From: Sinomonas atrocyanea
Lineage (GTDB): Bacteria > Actinomycetota > Actinomycetes > Actinomycetales > Micrococcaceae
Direction: 5' to 3'
Assembly: GCF_030812675.1 (NCBI RefSeq)
Contig: NZ_JAUSTE010000001.1
Span: forward strand, 124,001-188,000
Length of the DNA stretch: 64,000 bases
Numbering within the stretch: position 1 is the first letter of the stretch; each line of letters starts with the position of its first letter. Below the pieces are notes generated by a model. That model was given only the letters and a program-made list of their open reading frames with translations, did not search any database and was not told where the DNA came from. Below are positions 16,406 through 25,650 of this stretch, in pieces. Position numbers and translations under genes: made by a program.

Positions 16406-17397
16406 GCGTGGCACTCTCCCCCGTGGCGCCCTCCCCCGCGGCGGCAGACCGGACGGCCGGGCTCGAGGTGACCGTCGCCCACGACTTCGACTCCTGGCGG
16501 CGTGCCGTCTCCGCCTCGTTCGTCCCCCTGGCCGTCGAGGCGGACCGGCACTCCGCCTTCACGGGCAGCATGCGCGGCCGCCACCTCGCGGCCCAGCAGA
16601 CGAGCATGATCGAGATCGCTGCGAGCAGCCACGCCGTCATGCGCACACCCGAGCTCATCGCCGCGGCGGACCGGAAGTACTTCAAGCTCGGCGTCCAGCT
16701 CGCCGGCACGGGCCTGCTCCTGCAGGACGGCCGGGAGGCCGTGCTCACGCCCGGCAGTCTCGCGATCTACTCGACGGACCGCCCGTACACCCTCGCGTTC
16801 GACGGCGACTTCCGCTCGCTCGTGCTGATGTTCCCGCACGCCGCGCTGGACCTGCCCGCCGACGCCATGGCACAGGTGACGGCATCCGCCATCAGCGGCT
16901 CGGAGGGGCTCGGCGCCCTCGTCGCGCCGTTCCTCATCCGGCTCTCGGAGAACCTGGGCGCGGTGGCCGGCCCGAACGGCTCACGCCTCGTGGGCAACGC
17001 ACTGGACCTCGTCACGACCCTGTTCAACGGGGAGCTCGACGCCCGGTCGGCGGCCTCCCGCGACCCGCACCAGATGCTCCTCGCCCGGATCCACGACTAC
17101 ATCGAGGCGCACCTGCCCGATCCGGACCTCTCCCCCGGATCCATCGCGGCCGCGCACTTCATCTCGACCCGCCACCTCCACGACCTCTTCCGCGAGCTCG
17201 GCACGACCGTGTCGGCGTCGATCCGCGAGCGTCGCCTCGAGCGGTGCCGCCGAGACCTGCGGGACCCGGTGCTCGCCGACCGGCCCGTGACCGCGATCGC
17301 CTCCCGCTGGGGCCTGACGGACTCGGCCCACTTCTCCCGCATCTTCCGCGCCGCCTACGGGCTGCCGCCGACCGCCTACCGCGCGGGAGAGGGCTAG
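16402..17397 (+). CDS. AraC-family activator, FeaR-like
   Basis: A 331-residue regulator. Residues about 20-200 form the AraC_binding_2 (NasR/FeaR-type) ligand domain with IEIAASSHAVMRTPELIAA and LAIYSTDRPYTLAF. The last 100 residues are the double helix-turn-helix with the terminal signature DRPVTAIASRWGLTDSAHFSRIFRAAYGLPPTAYR. It overlaps the TetR gene by 4 nt (ATGA), so a repressor and an activator are made from one message. In enteric bacteria FeaR responds to aromatic aldehydes and switches on tynA (amine oxidase) and feaB; the same role next to an amine oxidase is likely here. Confidence 0.87.
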   Translation: MSVALSPVAPSPAAADRTAGLEVTVAHDFDSWRRAVSASFVPLAVEADRHSAFTGSMRGRHLAAQQTSMIEIAASSHAVMRTPELIAAADRKYFKLGVQLAGTGLLLQDGREAVLTPGSLAIYSTDRPYTLAFDGDFRSLVLMFPHAALDLPADAMAQVTASAISGSEGLGALVAPFLIRLSENLGAVAGPNGSRLVGNALDLVTTLFNGELDARSAASRDPHQMLLARIHDYIEAHLPDPDLSPGSIAAAHFISTRHLHDLFRELGTTVSASIRERRLERCRRDLRDPVLADRPVTAIASRWGLTDSAHFSRIFRAAYGLPPTAYRAGEG

Positions 17398-17679
17398 CCG
17401 GCAGCCGCCGGCCGCCCCGCGCCCGGGGAATCGGAAGCGAGGCGCAGGCTGGGAGCCCGCGTTCGCCCCGCGCGAGATCTGGCAGTCTTCAGCAGGGACA
17501 TCGAGGCGATGCTGGAATGCACGGGGCGGGGCGCACGCCACTGCCCAAGGGTCGGCCGAAGGCCCTCCCGCCCGCGTCCGGCGAGGGCACGGTGCACTTC
17601 ACGTTCGGTGCCCAGGGCCAGCTGGACCATGCACCCAGAAAGATACGATCCGAGCCGGCCCGAGCGGGACTGAGGTCCG

Positions 17680-18723
17680 TCAACGGGCGACGGTGCGGAA
17701 CCCGCAGTTGCCGCTCGAGGAGTCGGCAGTGTTGGAGCTGCGCGCCGCCACACGGTAGCGGTTGCAGTAGGAGTCATGGCACAGGTACGAGCCCCCGCGC
17801 ATCACACGGGCCGTGCCGCTCGCCGGGCCCTTCGGGGACGACTCCGGGGACACATGGTAGTAGCGGGCCGAAAACCAGTCGGCGCACCATTCCCAGACAT
17901 TGCCGCTCGTGTCCCATAACCCGTACCCGTTCGGAGAGTAGGTGCGCACGGGCGAGGTCCCGATCCAGCCGTCGTCGGCCGTATTGACCGTCGGGAAGAC
18001 GCCCTGCCAGATATTGCAGCGATGTTCTCCGCCCGGCAGGAGCTCGTCGCCCCACGGGTAGCGGGCGCCCGTAAGGCCGCCGCGCGCGGCATACTCCCAC
18101 TCCGCCTCGGTGGGCAGGCGGCGGCCGGCCCACCGGGCATACACGAGCGCATCCCGATGCGAGACGTGCACCACGGGATGGTCGGCGACGTCGCGCCAGG
18201 ATGACCGTGTCCCGCCCGGGTGGGCCCAGTCCGCCCCCCGTACCGTAAACCACCATGGCGTCCCGGCCACGGGGCCGAGGACTGCGGGTGGCGGCGCCTC
18301 CACAAGCAGGTGGAACACGGCCGAGACGCCGAAGTGCTCGGCGTCCGTCCGGAATCCGGTGGCCTCGACAAAGGCGGCGAACTGGGCGTTCGTCACCGGG
18401 GCGGAGTCGATGCGGAATCCCTCGAGGGCCACGCGGTGGACGGGCTGCTCACCGTCGGCGGGAGATCCCTCGTCGAACGCGTCGCCCATGTGGAACGTAC
18501 CGCCGGGGATCCACACGTCGTCGTGCCCGACCGCCGAGGGGCGGGGCCGCCGGGTCACAACGAGGTCCGGCGAGGCGGCCGCGACCACCGAGGCGGTGCC
18601 GGGTTCACCCGGTGCGGAGGCATCGGCCGAAAGGGCTGCAGACGACGGCGCACAGCACCGCGGTATCTGTTCCTCAGGTGACTCCCCTACGGGGCTGCAG
18701 GAAGCCGGATAGTGCCCGGTCAT
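17680..18723 (-). CDS. Formylglycine-generating enzyme dedicated to the adjacent sulfatase
   Basis: A 347-residue FGE/SUMF1-family protein that oxidises the sulfatase active-site cysteine to formylglycine. The catalytic pair is present as Cys315 and Cys320 in SYLCHDSYCNRYR (i, i+5, as in known FGEs), inside the family core from WIPGGTFHMGD (about 70) to the terminal GNCGFRTVAR. Markers such as LPTEAEWEYAARGG and YGLWDTSGNVWEWCADWF are intact. The first 65 residues are a low-complexity, Cys/Ser/Ala-rich extension without an obvious signal peptide, so the enzyme should work in the cytoplasm. GGAAG precedes the ATG. It is the last gene of the sulfatase operon, 43 nt after the sulfatase stop. Confidence 0.93.
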   Translation of the reverse strand: MTGHYPASCSPVGESPEEQIPRCCAPSSAALSADASAPGEPGTASVVAAASPDLVVTRRPRPSAVGHDDVWIPGGTFHMGDAFDEGSPADGEQPVHRVALEGFRIDSAPVTNAQFAAFVEATGFRTDAEHFGVSAVFHLLVEAPPPAVLGPVAGTPWWFTVRGADWAHPGGTRSSWRDVADHPVVHVSHRDALVYARWAGRRLPTEAEWEYAARGGLTGARYPWGDELLPGGEHRCNIWQGVFPTVNTADDGWIGTSPVRTYSPNGYGLWDTSGNVWEWCADWFSARYYHVSPESSPKGPASGTARVMRGGSYLCHDSYCNRYRVAARSSNTADSSSGNCGFRTVAR

Positions 18724-18766
18724 CGGCTGCTTCCTTTCCTTTCGCGGGATTGCCTATGCTCTGTGG

Positions 18767-20371
18767 CTACGCGGCGGCGGTGGGGGCTGTACCCTCATCG
18801 GCCAGGCTCGCCATCTGGGTGACGAGGGCCTCTGTGAGCCGGCGCTCGAGGGCAGCGTACTCAGGTTGGCCTGCCACATTGTGCAACTCCCACGGGTCCA
18901 GGGCGTGGTCGTACAGCTCGACCTCGCCCGCGCCAAAGTAGCGCGTGAGGCGCCCCTCAGCGGTCACGACTGTGCGCATGCGCACTGGCCCCGGCAGCCC
19001 GGGCAGCCCGAACGGCTGATCCTCCTCGATCAGGAGAGCCGGCCGGTGCACGTCCTCGCCCCCGTGCAGGATCGACGCGAACGAGATTCCCTGGATCCCC
19101 CGGAACTGTCCCGCTCCGGTGAGCTCCATGAGGGTTGGCACGAGGTCGGGGCTCGCCACGAGGGAGCGGCTTCGGCCTGCCGCGGACCGCGGACCAGCAC
19201 TCGCACCGGGAAGCGCGACGACGAGCGGCACGTTGGTCACGGCCCTGTAGTGGCAGAAGTGCTTGAGCATCAGACCGTGGTCACCGAACAGGTCGCCGTG
19301 GTCTGCGGTGAACACGACGATCGTGTCCTCGGAGAGCCCCTGCGCGTCGAGCTCCGCGAGGATCCGCCCGATCTGCTCGTCCATGAGCGTGATGAGTCCG
19401 TACTGCGCGGCCGCGGCATGCCTGTACTGTTCGGCCGTGGCCGCCCATGTCATTGTCGGATCCGTCCCAGGCTCGCCGCGGCGCGACACCATGTGGCGGA
19501 TGTGTCGAGGCGAACGCGAGTGATCCTGGTCGAACCCGAGGGGAAGCGGGATGCTGTCCGGATCGTACAGCGTGTCGTACCCGGCGGGGGGCGAGAACGG
19601 ATGGTGTGGGTCGGGAAACGAGACGAACAGGAAGAACGGCGCGTCGTGGCCCGCCGCGTCTTTGAGATGCTCGACCGCTTTCTCCCCGATGTATGCGCTC
19701 GGGTGGAGGTCCGCCGGGATGGCAGTGCGGTAGACCTGATCCCACCCCGGGTAGACCGCTTCAGATCCGTCGGGGCCGCCGACCGCATCGGGGTCGAGCC
19801 CTCGCTCCCGTGCCCAGTGCAGGTAGTGGCCGCCGGGGTGGTCCCCGTGGCCGACGATGAGGTCGACGTGCGAGTACCCGTAGTAGTCCGTCGGGAGCGG
19901 CACGAACGCCTGCTCGTGCCGAGCGCGGTCCTCCCAGTGGTCCCATCCGGCCGGCCCGCTGCGCGGGCGAGCGTCCTCGGCAGTCGTGTTCAGAAGGAGC
20001 GGCGCCGTCGCACGGATCTCGGCCTGTTGCTCGGGCTCGAATTCCCAGCCCATGTTCTGGTGGTGCAGCTTGCCGACGGCCAAGGTGCGGTACCCGGTAT
20101 CGGCCAGCGAGCGCATGAGCGTCCGCGACGCAGGATCCAGCGGGATGCCGTTGCATCGCGTGCCGTGGGCTGAGGGCCACCGTCCCGTCACGAGTGAAGC
20201 CCGATTGGGCATGCACGTTGGGTTGGCCACGGTCGCGTTCTCGAACACCATTCCCCGATCAGCAAGGGCATCGAGATTCTGCGTCTTCACCACGGTATTG
20301 CCCCCGAAGCCCAGATGGTCCGCACGCAGCTGGTCGGCGACGATGACCAAGACGTTCGGGCGCCGCGTCAT
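18767..20371 (-). CDS. Formylglycine-dependent sulfatase, cytoplasmic
   Basis: A 534-residue type I sulfatase of the alkaline-phosphatase fold. The maturation motif CMPNR (Cys53, Pro55, Arg57) lies in NPTCMPNRASLVTGR, matching C-x-P-x-R with Asn where Ser/Ala is more common. Metal-site elements follow: VIVADQLRADHLG at the start and FTADHGDLFGDHGLMLKHFCHYR in the middle. There is no signal peptide, so sulfate esters must be imported first, which fits the ABC importer upstream. Its start overlaps the ATPase stop as ATGA. The substrate is unknown; length and motifs resemble both arylsulfatase and choline-sulfatase-like enzymes. Confidence 0.92.
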   Translation of the reverse strand: MTRRPNVLVIVADQLRADHLGFGGNTVVKTQNLDALADRGMVFENATVANPTCMPNRASLVTGRWPSAHGTRCNGIPLDPASRTLMRSLADTGYRTLAVGKLHHQNMGWEFEPEQQAEIRATAPLLLNTTAEDARPRSGPAGWDHWEDRARHEQAFVPLPTDYYGYSHVDLIVGHGDHPGGHYLHWARERGLDPDAVGGPDGSEAVYPGWDQVYRTAIPADLHPSAYIGEKAVEHLKDAAGHDAPFFLFVSFPDPHHPFSPPAGYDTLYDPDSIPLPLGFDQDHSRSPRHIRHMVSRRGEPGTDPTMTWAATAEQYRHAAAAQYGLITLMDEQIGRILAELDAQGLSEDTIVVFTADHGDLFGDHGLMLKHFCHYRAVTNVPLVVALPGASAGPRSAAGRSRSLVASPDLVPTLMELTGAGQFRGIQGISFASILHGGEDVHRPALLIEEDQPFGLPGLPGPVRMRTVVTAEGRLTRYFGAGEVELYDHALDPWELHNVAGQPEYAALERRLTEALVTQMASLADEGTAPTAAA

Positions 20372-21234
20372 GCCGGCCTCTTGATGAGGGAGAGGACCTC
20401 GGTGCGCTGCGCCGCGAATTGGGGCAGGGAGCGGGTGCCGATCTGGTCGCGCGGCGCGGGGAGGTCGACGTCGGCGATCTTCAGCACACGTGCCGGCTTC
20501 GACCCGAGCACCACCACGCGGTCAGCGAGATAGACAGCCTCGTCAATGTCATGGGTGACCACGAGGATCGTCATGCCAAAGTCCTCACGGATCTTCAGGC
20601 AGAGGTCCTCTAGGTCGAACCGGGTCTGGGCGTCGACCGAAGCGAAGGGCTCGTCCATGATGAGGACCTCCGGCCTGTAGGCGAGCGCGCGGGCGATCGC
20701 GACCCGCTGCTGCATGCCGCCGGAGAGCTGCCACGGGTACTGGTGCTCGGCGTGGGAAAGGCCCACCGCCTCGAGCGCCTCGTCGCACCGGGCCTTGAGT
20801 TCAGCACGGGGCAGCCGCAGGTGACGCAGCGGCAGGATCATGTTCTTGCGGACGGTGAGCCATGGCATGAGCGAGCGGCTGTAGTCCTGGAACACGAGTG
20901 CCATCTCAGGCGGCGGACCGCTGATGACGCGGCCATCGATCCGCATCTCGCCCGATGTGGCCGGATGGAGGCCGGCCAGACATTTGAGGAGCGTCGTCTT
21001 GCCGACGCCGGAAGGGCCGACGATGCACACCACCTCGCCGGCGTCGACGCTGAACGTGAGGTCCTCGATGATCGTCTTGGCCGACGAGCCCGTCCCGTAG
21101 GCCTTGCGGAGATGCCTGACCTCGAGGCGCGCCTGCCTCGTGCTCTCTCGCTCTGCGGACGTCGTCACGGCGTTGGTTTCCATGGCATGGCCTGTCTGGG
21201 AGGTGGTCAGGGGGCTGAAGGTGGTGGGAGTCAT
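20368..21234 (-). CDS. ABC importer ATPase (SsuB/TauB-like)
   Basis: A 288-residue nucleotide-binding subunit with Walker A GPSGVGKTT near residue 84, Q-loop LVFQDYSRSLMPW, signature LSGGMQQRVAIARAL and Walker B VLIMDEPFASVD followed by the switch histidine in VTHDIDEAV. It belongs to the nitrate/sulfonate/taurine importer group. The ATG at 21234 overlaps the preceding permease stop (ATGA), and its own stop overlaps the sulfatase ATG. The roughly 45 residues before the ATPase core are polar and poorly conserved, so a later start at 21183 is possible. Confidence 0.92.
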   Translation of the reverse strand: MTPTTFSPLTTSQTGHAMETNAVTTSAERESTRQARLEVRHLRKAYGTGSSAKTIIEDLTFSVDAGEVVCIVGPSGVGKTTLLKCLAGLHPATSGEMRIDGRVISGPPPEMALVFQDYSRSLMPWLTVRKNMILPLRHLRLPRAELKARCDEALEAVGLSHAEHQYPWQLSGGMQQRVAIARALAYRPEVLIMDEPFASVDAQTRFDLEDLCLKIREDFGMTILVVTHDIDEAVYLADRVVVLGSKPARVLKIADVDLPAPRDQIGTRSLPQFAAQRTEVLSLIKRPA

Positions 21235-22004
21235 GATGTACGAGCCAATCTGCGGGAGCCGATGTACCAGGCCAGGACCTTCCGTCGGACCAGGTCGAAG
21301 ATGAGGTTTGCTGCGAACCCGATCACGCCGAGTAGGAGGATGCCGGACCACATGTCCGGGATCATGAAACTCTGCTGGGCGAGGAGCGTCATGGCGCCGA
21401 TCCCCTGGGACGGGCCGAGCATCTCCGAGGCGATCATCACGACGAACGCCGTCTGCAGGCTCACCTGGAGGCCCGAGAAGATCTGCGGTCCTGCCGCCGG
21501 AAGGAGCACCGAGAAGACGCGTTCCCCCGGACGGAGACGGTAGACGCGGGTGACGTCGATGAGACCGCGGTCCACAGCCCGCAGTCCGTCGACGGTCGCG
21601 ATGAACGTGGGGAAGAACGCCGCGAGCGCGATGCTCGTGATCCGCATCTCAGGGCCGAAGCCCATGAGGGAGATGAAGATTGGCACGAGCGCGACCGGCG
21701 GGATGCCCCGCAGGAAATGGATGACTGGGTCAATCGCCCAGCGGATGGGCGAGGCGAGCGCCGTCACAAACCCGACGAGGACGGCGGCGACGCCCGCGAG
21801 GATGTAGCCGACGGCGAGATTGCGGAGGCTCACGAGAACGTCCGAGCCGAAGTGGTCGAAGAGCCACAGCGCGCGGAAGCGATCAAGGATGTCTGCGAGC
21901 GGAGGGAAGAATGTGTCGGTCGAACCCGCCGAGGCGATCCACCATGCCGCGAATAGAGCGGCCGGTGTCCCCGCGCCCAGGATCCACAGGATGATGCGTT
22001 TCAT
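21231..22004 (-). CDS. ABC importer permease 2 (SsuC/TauC-like)
   Basis: A 257-residue permease with about six membrane helices. The coupling EAA-type loop is visible as VYRLRPGERVFSVLLPAAGPQIFSGLQVSLQTAFVVMI. The start shares one base with the previous gene's stop (TGATG), so translation should be coupled. With the neighbouring permease it would form a heterodimeric channel, whereas SsuC/TauC systems normally use one permease gene twice. Confidence 0.9.
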   Translation of the reverse strand: MKRIILWILGAGTPAALFAAWWIASAGSTDTFFPPLADILDRFRALWLFDHFGSDVLVSLRNLAVGYILAGVAAVLVGFVTALASPIRWAIDPVIHFLRGIPPVALVPIFISLMGFGPEMRITSIALAAFFPTFIATVDGLRAVDRGLIDVTRVYRLRPGERVFSVLLPAAGPQIFSGLQVSLQTAFVVMIASEMLGPSQGIGAMTLLAQQSFMIPDMWSGILLLGVIGFAANLIFDLVRRKVLAWYIGSRRLARTS

Positions 22005-22777
22005 CAGTGCACCGCCTCTCGGTAGGACTCATGCCAATGGAGCAGCCGACGTTCAGCGGCCCGCGTCGCCGCCTGGAACAGCAGCCCTAGGACGCCGAGG
22101 ATCACCACCAGCGCGTACATGGTGGCGTAGTCCCCTCCTGCCTGAGCGAGGTACAGGCTCTGTCCGAGCCCGGGGCCGCCGCCGAGCAGCCCGGCCACCA
22201 CCGTGATGATGAGGGAAGCCGGGGCGGTGACCCGGACTGCGGTCCCGATGTACGGAAGGGCGCTCGGCAGCACGATTCGGGAGAGGATCTCCGCAGGCGG
22301 CATGCCGTAGGAACGCGCGGTGTCCCGCGCGACGGGGTCGGTGCTGTGGACGCCGTCAACCGTCTGCATGGTGATCGGGAGCAGGCAGCCGAGGAACACG
22401 AGGAACCACGACATTTCTCCGGTGGGCCCGAGGACCAGCACCACGAGTGGCAGGATCACGATGGGCGGGACGGGCTTGAGGAACTCGAGGACGACCCGGG
22501 TCGCGTAGCGCACCGGTTCGAAGCTTCCCACGAGGATGCCGACGGTCACCCCGCACACCCCGGCCGCGGCCAGGCCGAGGAGTGCGATGCCGATCGTAGC
22601 GCCGGCCGCAGACCAGAAGTCGGGACTGCCGACGAGCGATCCGAGCTCACCGATCACCCGGCCGAGCTGCGGAAGCGAGCCCCCCGCCGCTCGGGAGAGT
22701 GCAGCGAGCTGCCAGATCAGCAGCGCTGACGCGATGCCGGCGGCGCCGACCGCTGTGGGCTTGAGGGACGTTCTCAC
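22004..22777 (-). CDS. ABC importer permease 1 (SsuC/TauC-like)
   Basis: A 257-residue inner-membrane subunit with an N-terminal hydrophobic helix and five more, and the EAA loop in ARSYGMPPAEILSRIVLPSALPYIGTAVRV. It lies 6 nt after the solute-binding protein gene. Equal length and parallel motif layout with permease 2 suggest the two arose by duplication. Confidence 0.9.
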   Translation of the reverse strand: MRTSLKPTAVGAAGIASALLIWQLAALSRAAGGSLPQLGRVIGELGSLVGSPDFWSAAGATIGIALLGLAAAGVCGVTVGILVGSFEPVRYATRVVLEFLKPVPPIVILPLVVLVLGPTGEMSWFLVFLGCLLPITMQTVDGVHSTDPVARDTARSYGMPPAEILSRIVLPSALPYIGTAVRVTAPASLIITVVAGLLGGGPGLGQSLYLAQAGGDYATMYALVVILGVLGLLFQAATRAAERRLLHWHESYREAVH

Positions 22778-22783
22778 GGGCGG

Positions 22784-23779
22784 TCAGCTTCCCAGGATGA
22801 GGTCAGCGGGGAGCTTGACGGGCTCCTTGAGGTAGCCGAGACTCGCCATCGCGTCATCAACGCGCTGGATATCGTCGATGGTGACCTTGTCGGGCCAGTA
22901 GTTCACCGCGCCGGCCTTGATGACGTCGACCGGGTTGTTGGTGATCTGGGCGCTGAGCTGCTGGGCCTCATCGATGTGAGCATTTGCGTAGGCGTTGGCC
23001 TTGTAGATCGCAGTTCGGAATCCCTCGATGGCTTTTTTCTCCTTGGCCAGCGCGCTCTTGCCAGTGACCCAGATGCCCACCGCGCCCGCTTTGAAGAAGG
23101 CCACTCCGGGTGAGGCCAGGAGGCGGTCGCCCTCCGAGATGGCTTTGGATACGAATGGCGCCACGAGCGAGGCCGCGTCGACTCGTCCGGAGTTGAGGGA
23201 CTGGAGGGCCGAGGAGGGATCGAGGACCATCCAGTTGACCCTGGATGGGTCCCCGCCGTCGTCCTTGACGAGCTTGCTCACTGTGACCTCGAGCTGCGCC
23301 TTGCGTGCCGGCACCGACACCGATTTGCCCTCGAGGTCCTTGGGACGCTGAATGGGCGAGTCCTTCGCGACGAGGAGGCCCGTGTCGTCGACCTTGGTCA
23401 TGTCCTTGCTCGCCATCGCCTGGTCGGAGTATCCGTCGGCAGCCGCCACGACGGTGAGGGGGACGTTGTTTCCGAGCGCATTCAGAAGGGGAATCGAAGG
23501 GGTATAGGTCAGGTCGAGTTGGCCGCTCTGCGCGGCGGCGATGCCCGCTGGCGGATTCGCAACGACTGATGTCTTGACGTCGAGGCCCTGCTCCTTGAAG
23601 AAGCCCTTGTCGACAGCGAGCTTGATGGCCGCATCGCTCCCGATGCCGATCGTGCCGACTTTGAGAGTTGTGATGCCATCGTTGCCGCCGGAGGCCGTGC
23701 TCGATGATGCAGCGCCGCCGCAGGCGGACAGCGTCAGGGCGAGGATTGCGGCCAGGGCCGCGGGGATGCTACGTCGCAT
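22784..23779 (-). CDS. ABC importer solute-binding lipoprotein (SsuA/NMT1-like)
   Basis: A 331-residue periplasmic-binding-fold lipoprotein. The signal peptide ends in the lipobox LSAC (cysteine near residue 20), followed by a Gly/Ser/Ala linker and TTLKVGTIGIGSDAAIKLAVDKGFFKEQGLDV, the standard opening of SsuA/TauA/ThiY-type proteins. GAGGAGAG lies before the ATG at 23779; the longer frame start has no ribosome site. It should be anchored outside the membrane and deliver the substrate to the two permeases. The ligand is unknown but is presumably what the sulfatase and amidohydrolase process. Confidence 0.92.
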   Translation of the reverse strand: MRRSIPAALAAILALTLSACGGAASSSTASGGNDGITTLKVGTIGIGSDAAIKLAVDKGFFKEQGLDVKTSVVANPPAGIAAAQSGQLDLTYTPSIPLLNALGNNVPLTVVAAADGYSDQAMASKDMTKVDDTGLLVAKDSPIQRPKDLEGKSVSVPARKAQLEVTVSKLVKDDGGDPSRVNWMVLDPSSALQSLNSGRVDAASLVAPFVSKAISEGDRLLASPGVAFFKAGAVGIWVTGKSALAKEKKAIEGFRTAIYKANAYANAHIDEAQQLSAQITNNPVDVIKAGAVNYWPDKVTIDDIQRVDDAMASLGYLKEPVKLPADLILGS

Positions 23780-23862
23780 GGTTCTCTCCTCGAGAGGTTG
23801 AAGGGTGGCGTGGAAACGGGTGTCAGGCGAACATGAAGGGCGGCAGGCGAGCACTGTAGGTG

Positions 23863-25587
23863 TCAATCCAGCAGGGCCTCTGCGTGGACGGGGATGCCCG
23901 CCGCGAGGGTGAGGACCACCTCCATGGCGAGGAGATCCTCAATGTTCGCGTCATCGGGCCATGGAGCGGAGAGAACGCACACATCCGCTGCCATGCCCGG
24001 AGAGAGCACGCCCTTGACGTGCTCCATGTGGTCCTGCCATGAGGCTTGCGCCGTCATGGCGGCAAGGGCCTCGGTTCCATGGATGCTCTCGGGATCACCG
24101 GGCGTTCCGGGCGAGGTTCGCGTTCCGCGCCGGACGGCCGCGACGATTGTCTCGCGCCAGTCAGTGCTGGCCACGGGCGCGTCCGAGGCCAGCGTGAAGC
24201 GAACTCCTGTCTGGGAGGCCGTGCGGAGGGGCTGGTGTCGGGCGAACCGTTTGTCGCCGAGGATACGGCGCATCGCGTCGCCGGCGCCATGGCGGATGAG
24301 CGGATTGGTGCTGTAGCCGATCCCGTGCCGCGCCATGCCGTCGAGGGTCTCCTGGCCGCTGAAAGCGCCGTGGATGATGTAGTGGCGATTGACCCGTGCA
24401 TCCGTCCGCGCGATGAGGGCTGCGACAGCGGCCTCCGTGGCCGCATCTCCCGTCGCGTGGATGCCGGCCTGCAGCCCTGCCCCATCGATCGCAGCCAAGA
24501 TCTGGCCCAGCTCCTCGAGTCGGTCCGCATCGGTGGCACCAGCGATGACGAGGCTGCCGTGGGTGCAGTGGTCGCCGTAGGGCTCGTTCATCCAGGCCGT
24601 GCCGCTGCGCGGGATGCCGTCCGCGAAGACCTTGACGCCTGCGATTCGGAGCCGCTCGGGGTCGATCCCGCGGTCGGTGTACGCGTGGCCCAGCCCGCTC
24701 GCGAGGCCGGCCATGATGGCCGTGCTGTCCGCACCCCCCGTGCCGGCGAACAGCATCAGCACCGTCGCGCGCAGGGTGAGCTCACCCGATTGTGCGAGGT
24801 CGCCGAGGAGATGGATCGCCTCGGTCGAGCCGGACCCGTCGAGGAGCCCTGCGCAGGCGGGTCCGAGGCCCGGCTCGGTGAAGGAGGTGATTCCCTGGGC
24901 GTGCATCCGGCGCTGCATCGCGAGCATCGCGTCCCTGAGCGCTGTGCGCGGGACGGGAGGGAGTGCGCGGTTGAGGAGCTCCATTGCGGCGTCCTGGAAC
25001 AGGCCATTCAGCTCGCCGAGCCCGTCGCGACCGATGACGCCGCCCGCCGGGTCGTGGGCCGCCGCCGTGAGTCCCGCCCTGCGCAGCGCCTCCCGGTTGG
25101 CCACGAGCTGGTGGCCGGTCTGGTCGAAGGCGACGATCGGCGTGTCGGAGCGGACGTCGAGGATCTGGCCGGCCGCGTCGCCAATGAGCACGTCGTCCCA
25201 GCCTCGGGCGCGAATCCACCCGTCGGCTCCCGGCTCCGCGCGGCGTAGGAGGTCCACAATGCCGTCCCAGCTGGGTGCCACTGCCGCGGAGATGTCGAGG
25301 TAGCCGAAGGTCGACATGGCGGCGCCGGTGAAGTGCAGGTGGGAGTCGTTGATCCCCGGCAGCACCGCCCCGCCCTTCGCGTCCACCACCGTGGTGCGAG
25401 GGCCGATGACGGCGGCGACATCCGCGGTGCCGACGGCGAGGATGCGGCCTTCACGGACCGCGAGCGCATCCGCGACGGGTCCGTCCGCGCTGCTCCCCCG
25501 GCCCGCGGGATCCATAGGCAGGACTTGGGCGTTGACGATCGCCATGTCTGCGAGGGGCGTCGTGTCGGTATATCGCGCCACTGTCAT
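23863..25587 (-). CDS. Amidohydrolase family 3 protein (YtcJ/NfdA-like)
   Basis: A 574-residue metal-dependent hydrolase. The N-terminal HxH is in GINDSHLHF, later ligands are in AGIHATGDAATEA and HYIIHGAF, and the final metal-site aspartate is in FTLASDAPVAST. Relatives cleave amide or related C-N bonds in N-substituted formamides, exoenzyme-like substrates and purine analogues. The ATG at 25587 has GAGGAG almost directly against it; the longer start at 25632 has no clear ribosome site and would add 15 residues. It is the first gene of the operon that ends with sulfatase and FGE, 83 nt ahead of the binding-protein gene. Its exact reaction is unknown. Confidence 0.85.
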   Translation of the reverse strand: MTVARYTDTTPLADMAIVNAQVLPMDPAGRGSSADGPVADALAVREGRILAVGTADVAAVIGPRTTVVDAKGGAVLPGINDSHLHFTGAAMSTFGYLDISAAVAPSWDGIVDLLRRAEPGADGWIRARGWDDVLIGDAAGQILDVRSDTPIVAFDQTGHQLVANREALRRAGLTAAAHDPAGGVIGRDGLGELNGLFQDAAMELLNRALPPVPRTALRDAMLAMQRRMHAQGITSFTEPGLGPACAGLLDGSGSTEAIHLLGDLAQSGELTLRATVLMLFAGTGGADSTAIMAGLASGLGHAYTDRGIDPERLRIAGVKVFADGIPRSGTAWMNEPYGDHCTHGSLVIAGATDADRLEELGQILAAIDGAGLQAGIHATGDAATEAAVAALIARTDARVNRHYIIHGAFSGQETLDGMARHGIGYSTNPLIRHGAGDAMRRILGDKRFARHQPLRTASQTGVRFTLASDAPVASTDWRETIVAAVRRGTRTSPGTPGDPESIHGTEALAAMTAQASWQDHMEHVKGVLSPGMAADVCVLSAPWPDDANIEDLLAMEVVLTLAAGIPVHAEALLD

Positions 25588-25650
25588 CTCCTCGTCGTCT
25601 AGCGGGTACGAATGTGATCCGGACAACATCATGCACCATGACTGGATCGT

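Noticed and set aside
17398-17679. Small gene in the 282-bp gap between the AraC and FGE genes
   Set aside because: Short frames are present on both strands, but none has a ribosome site or recognisable product; I see nothing there except weak GC hairpins.
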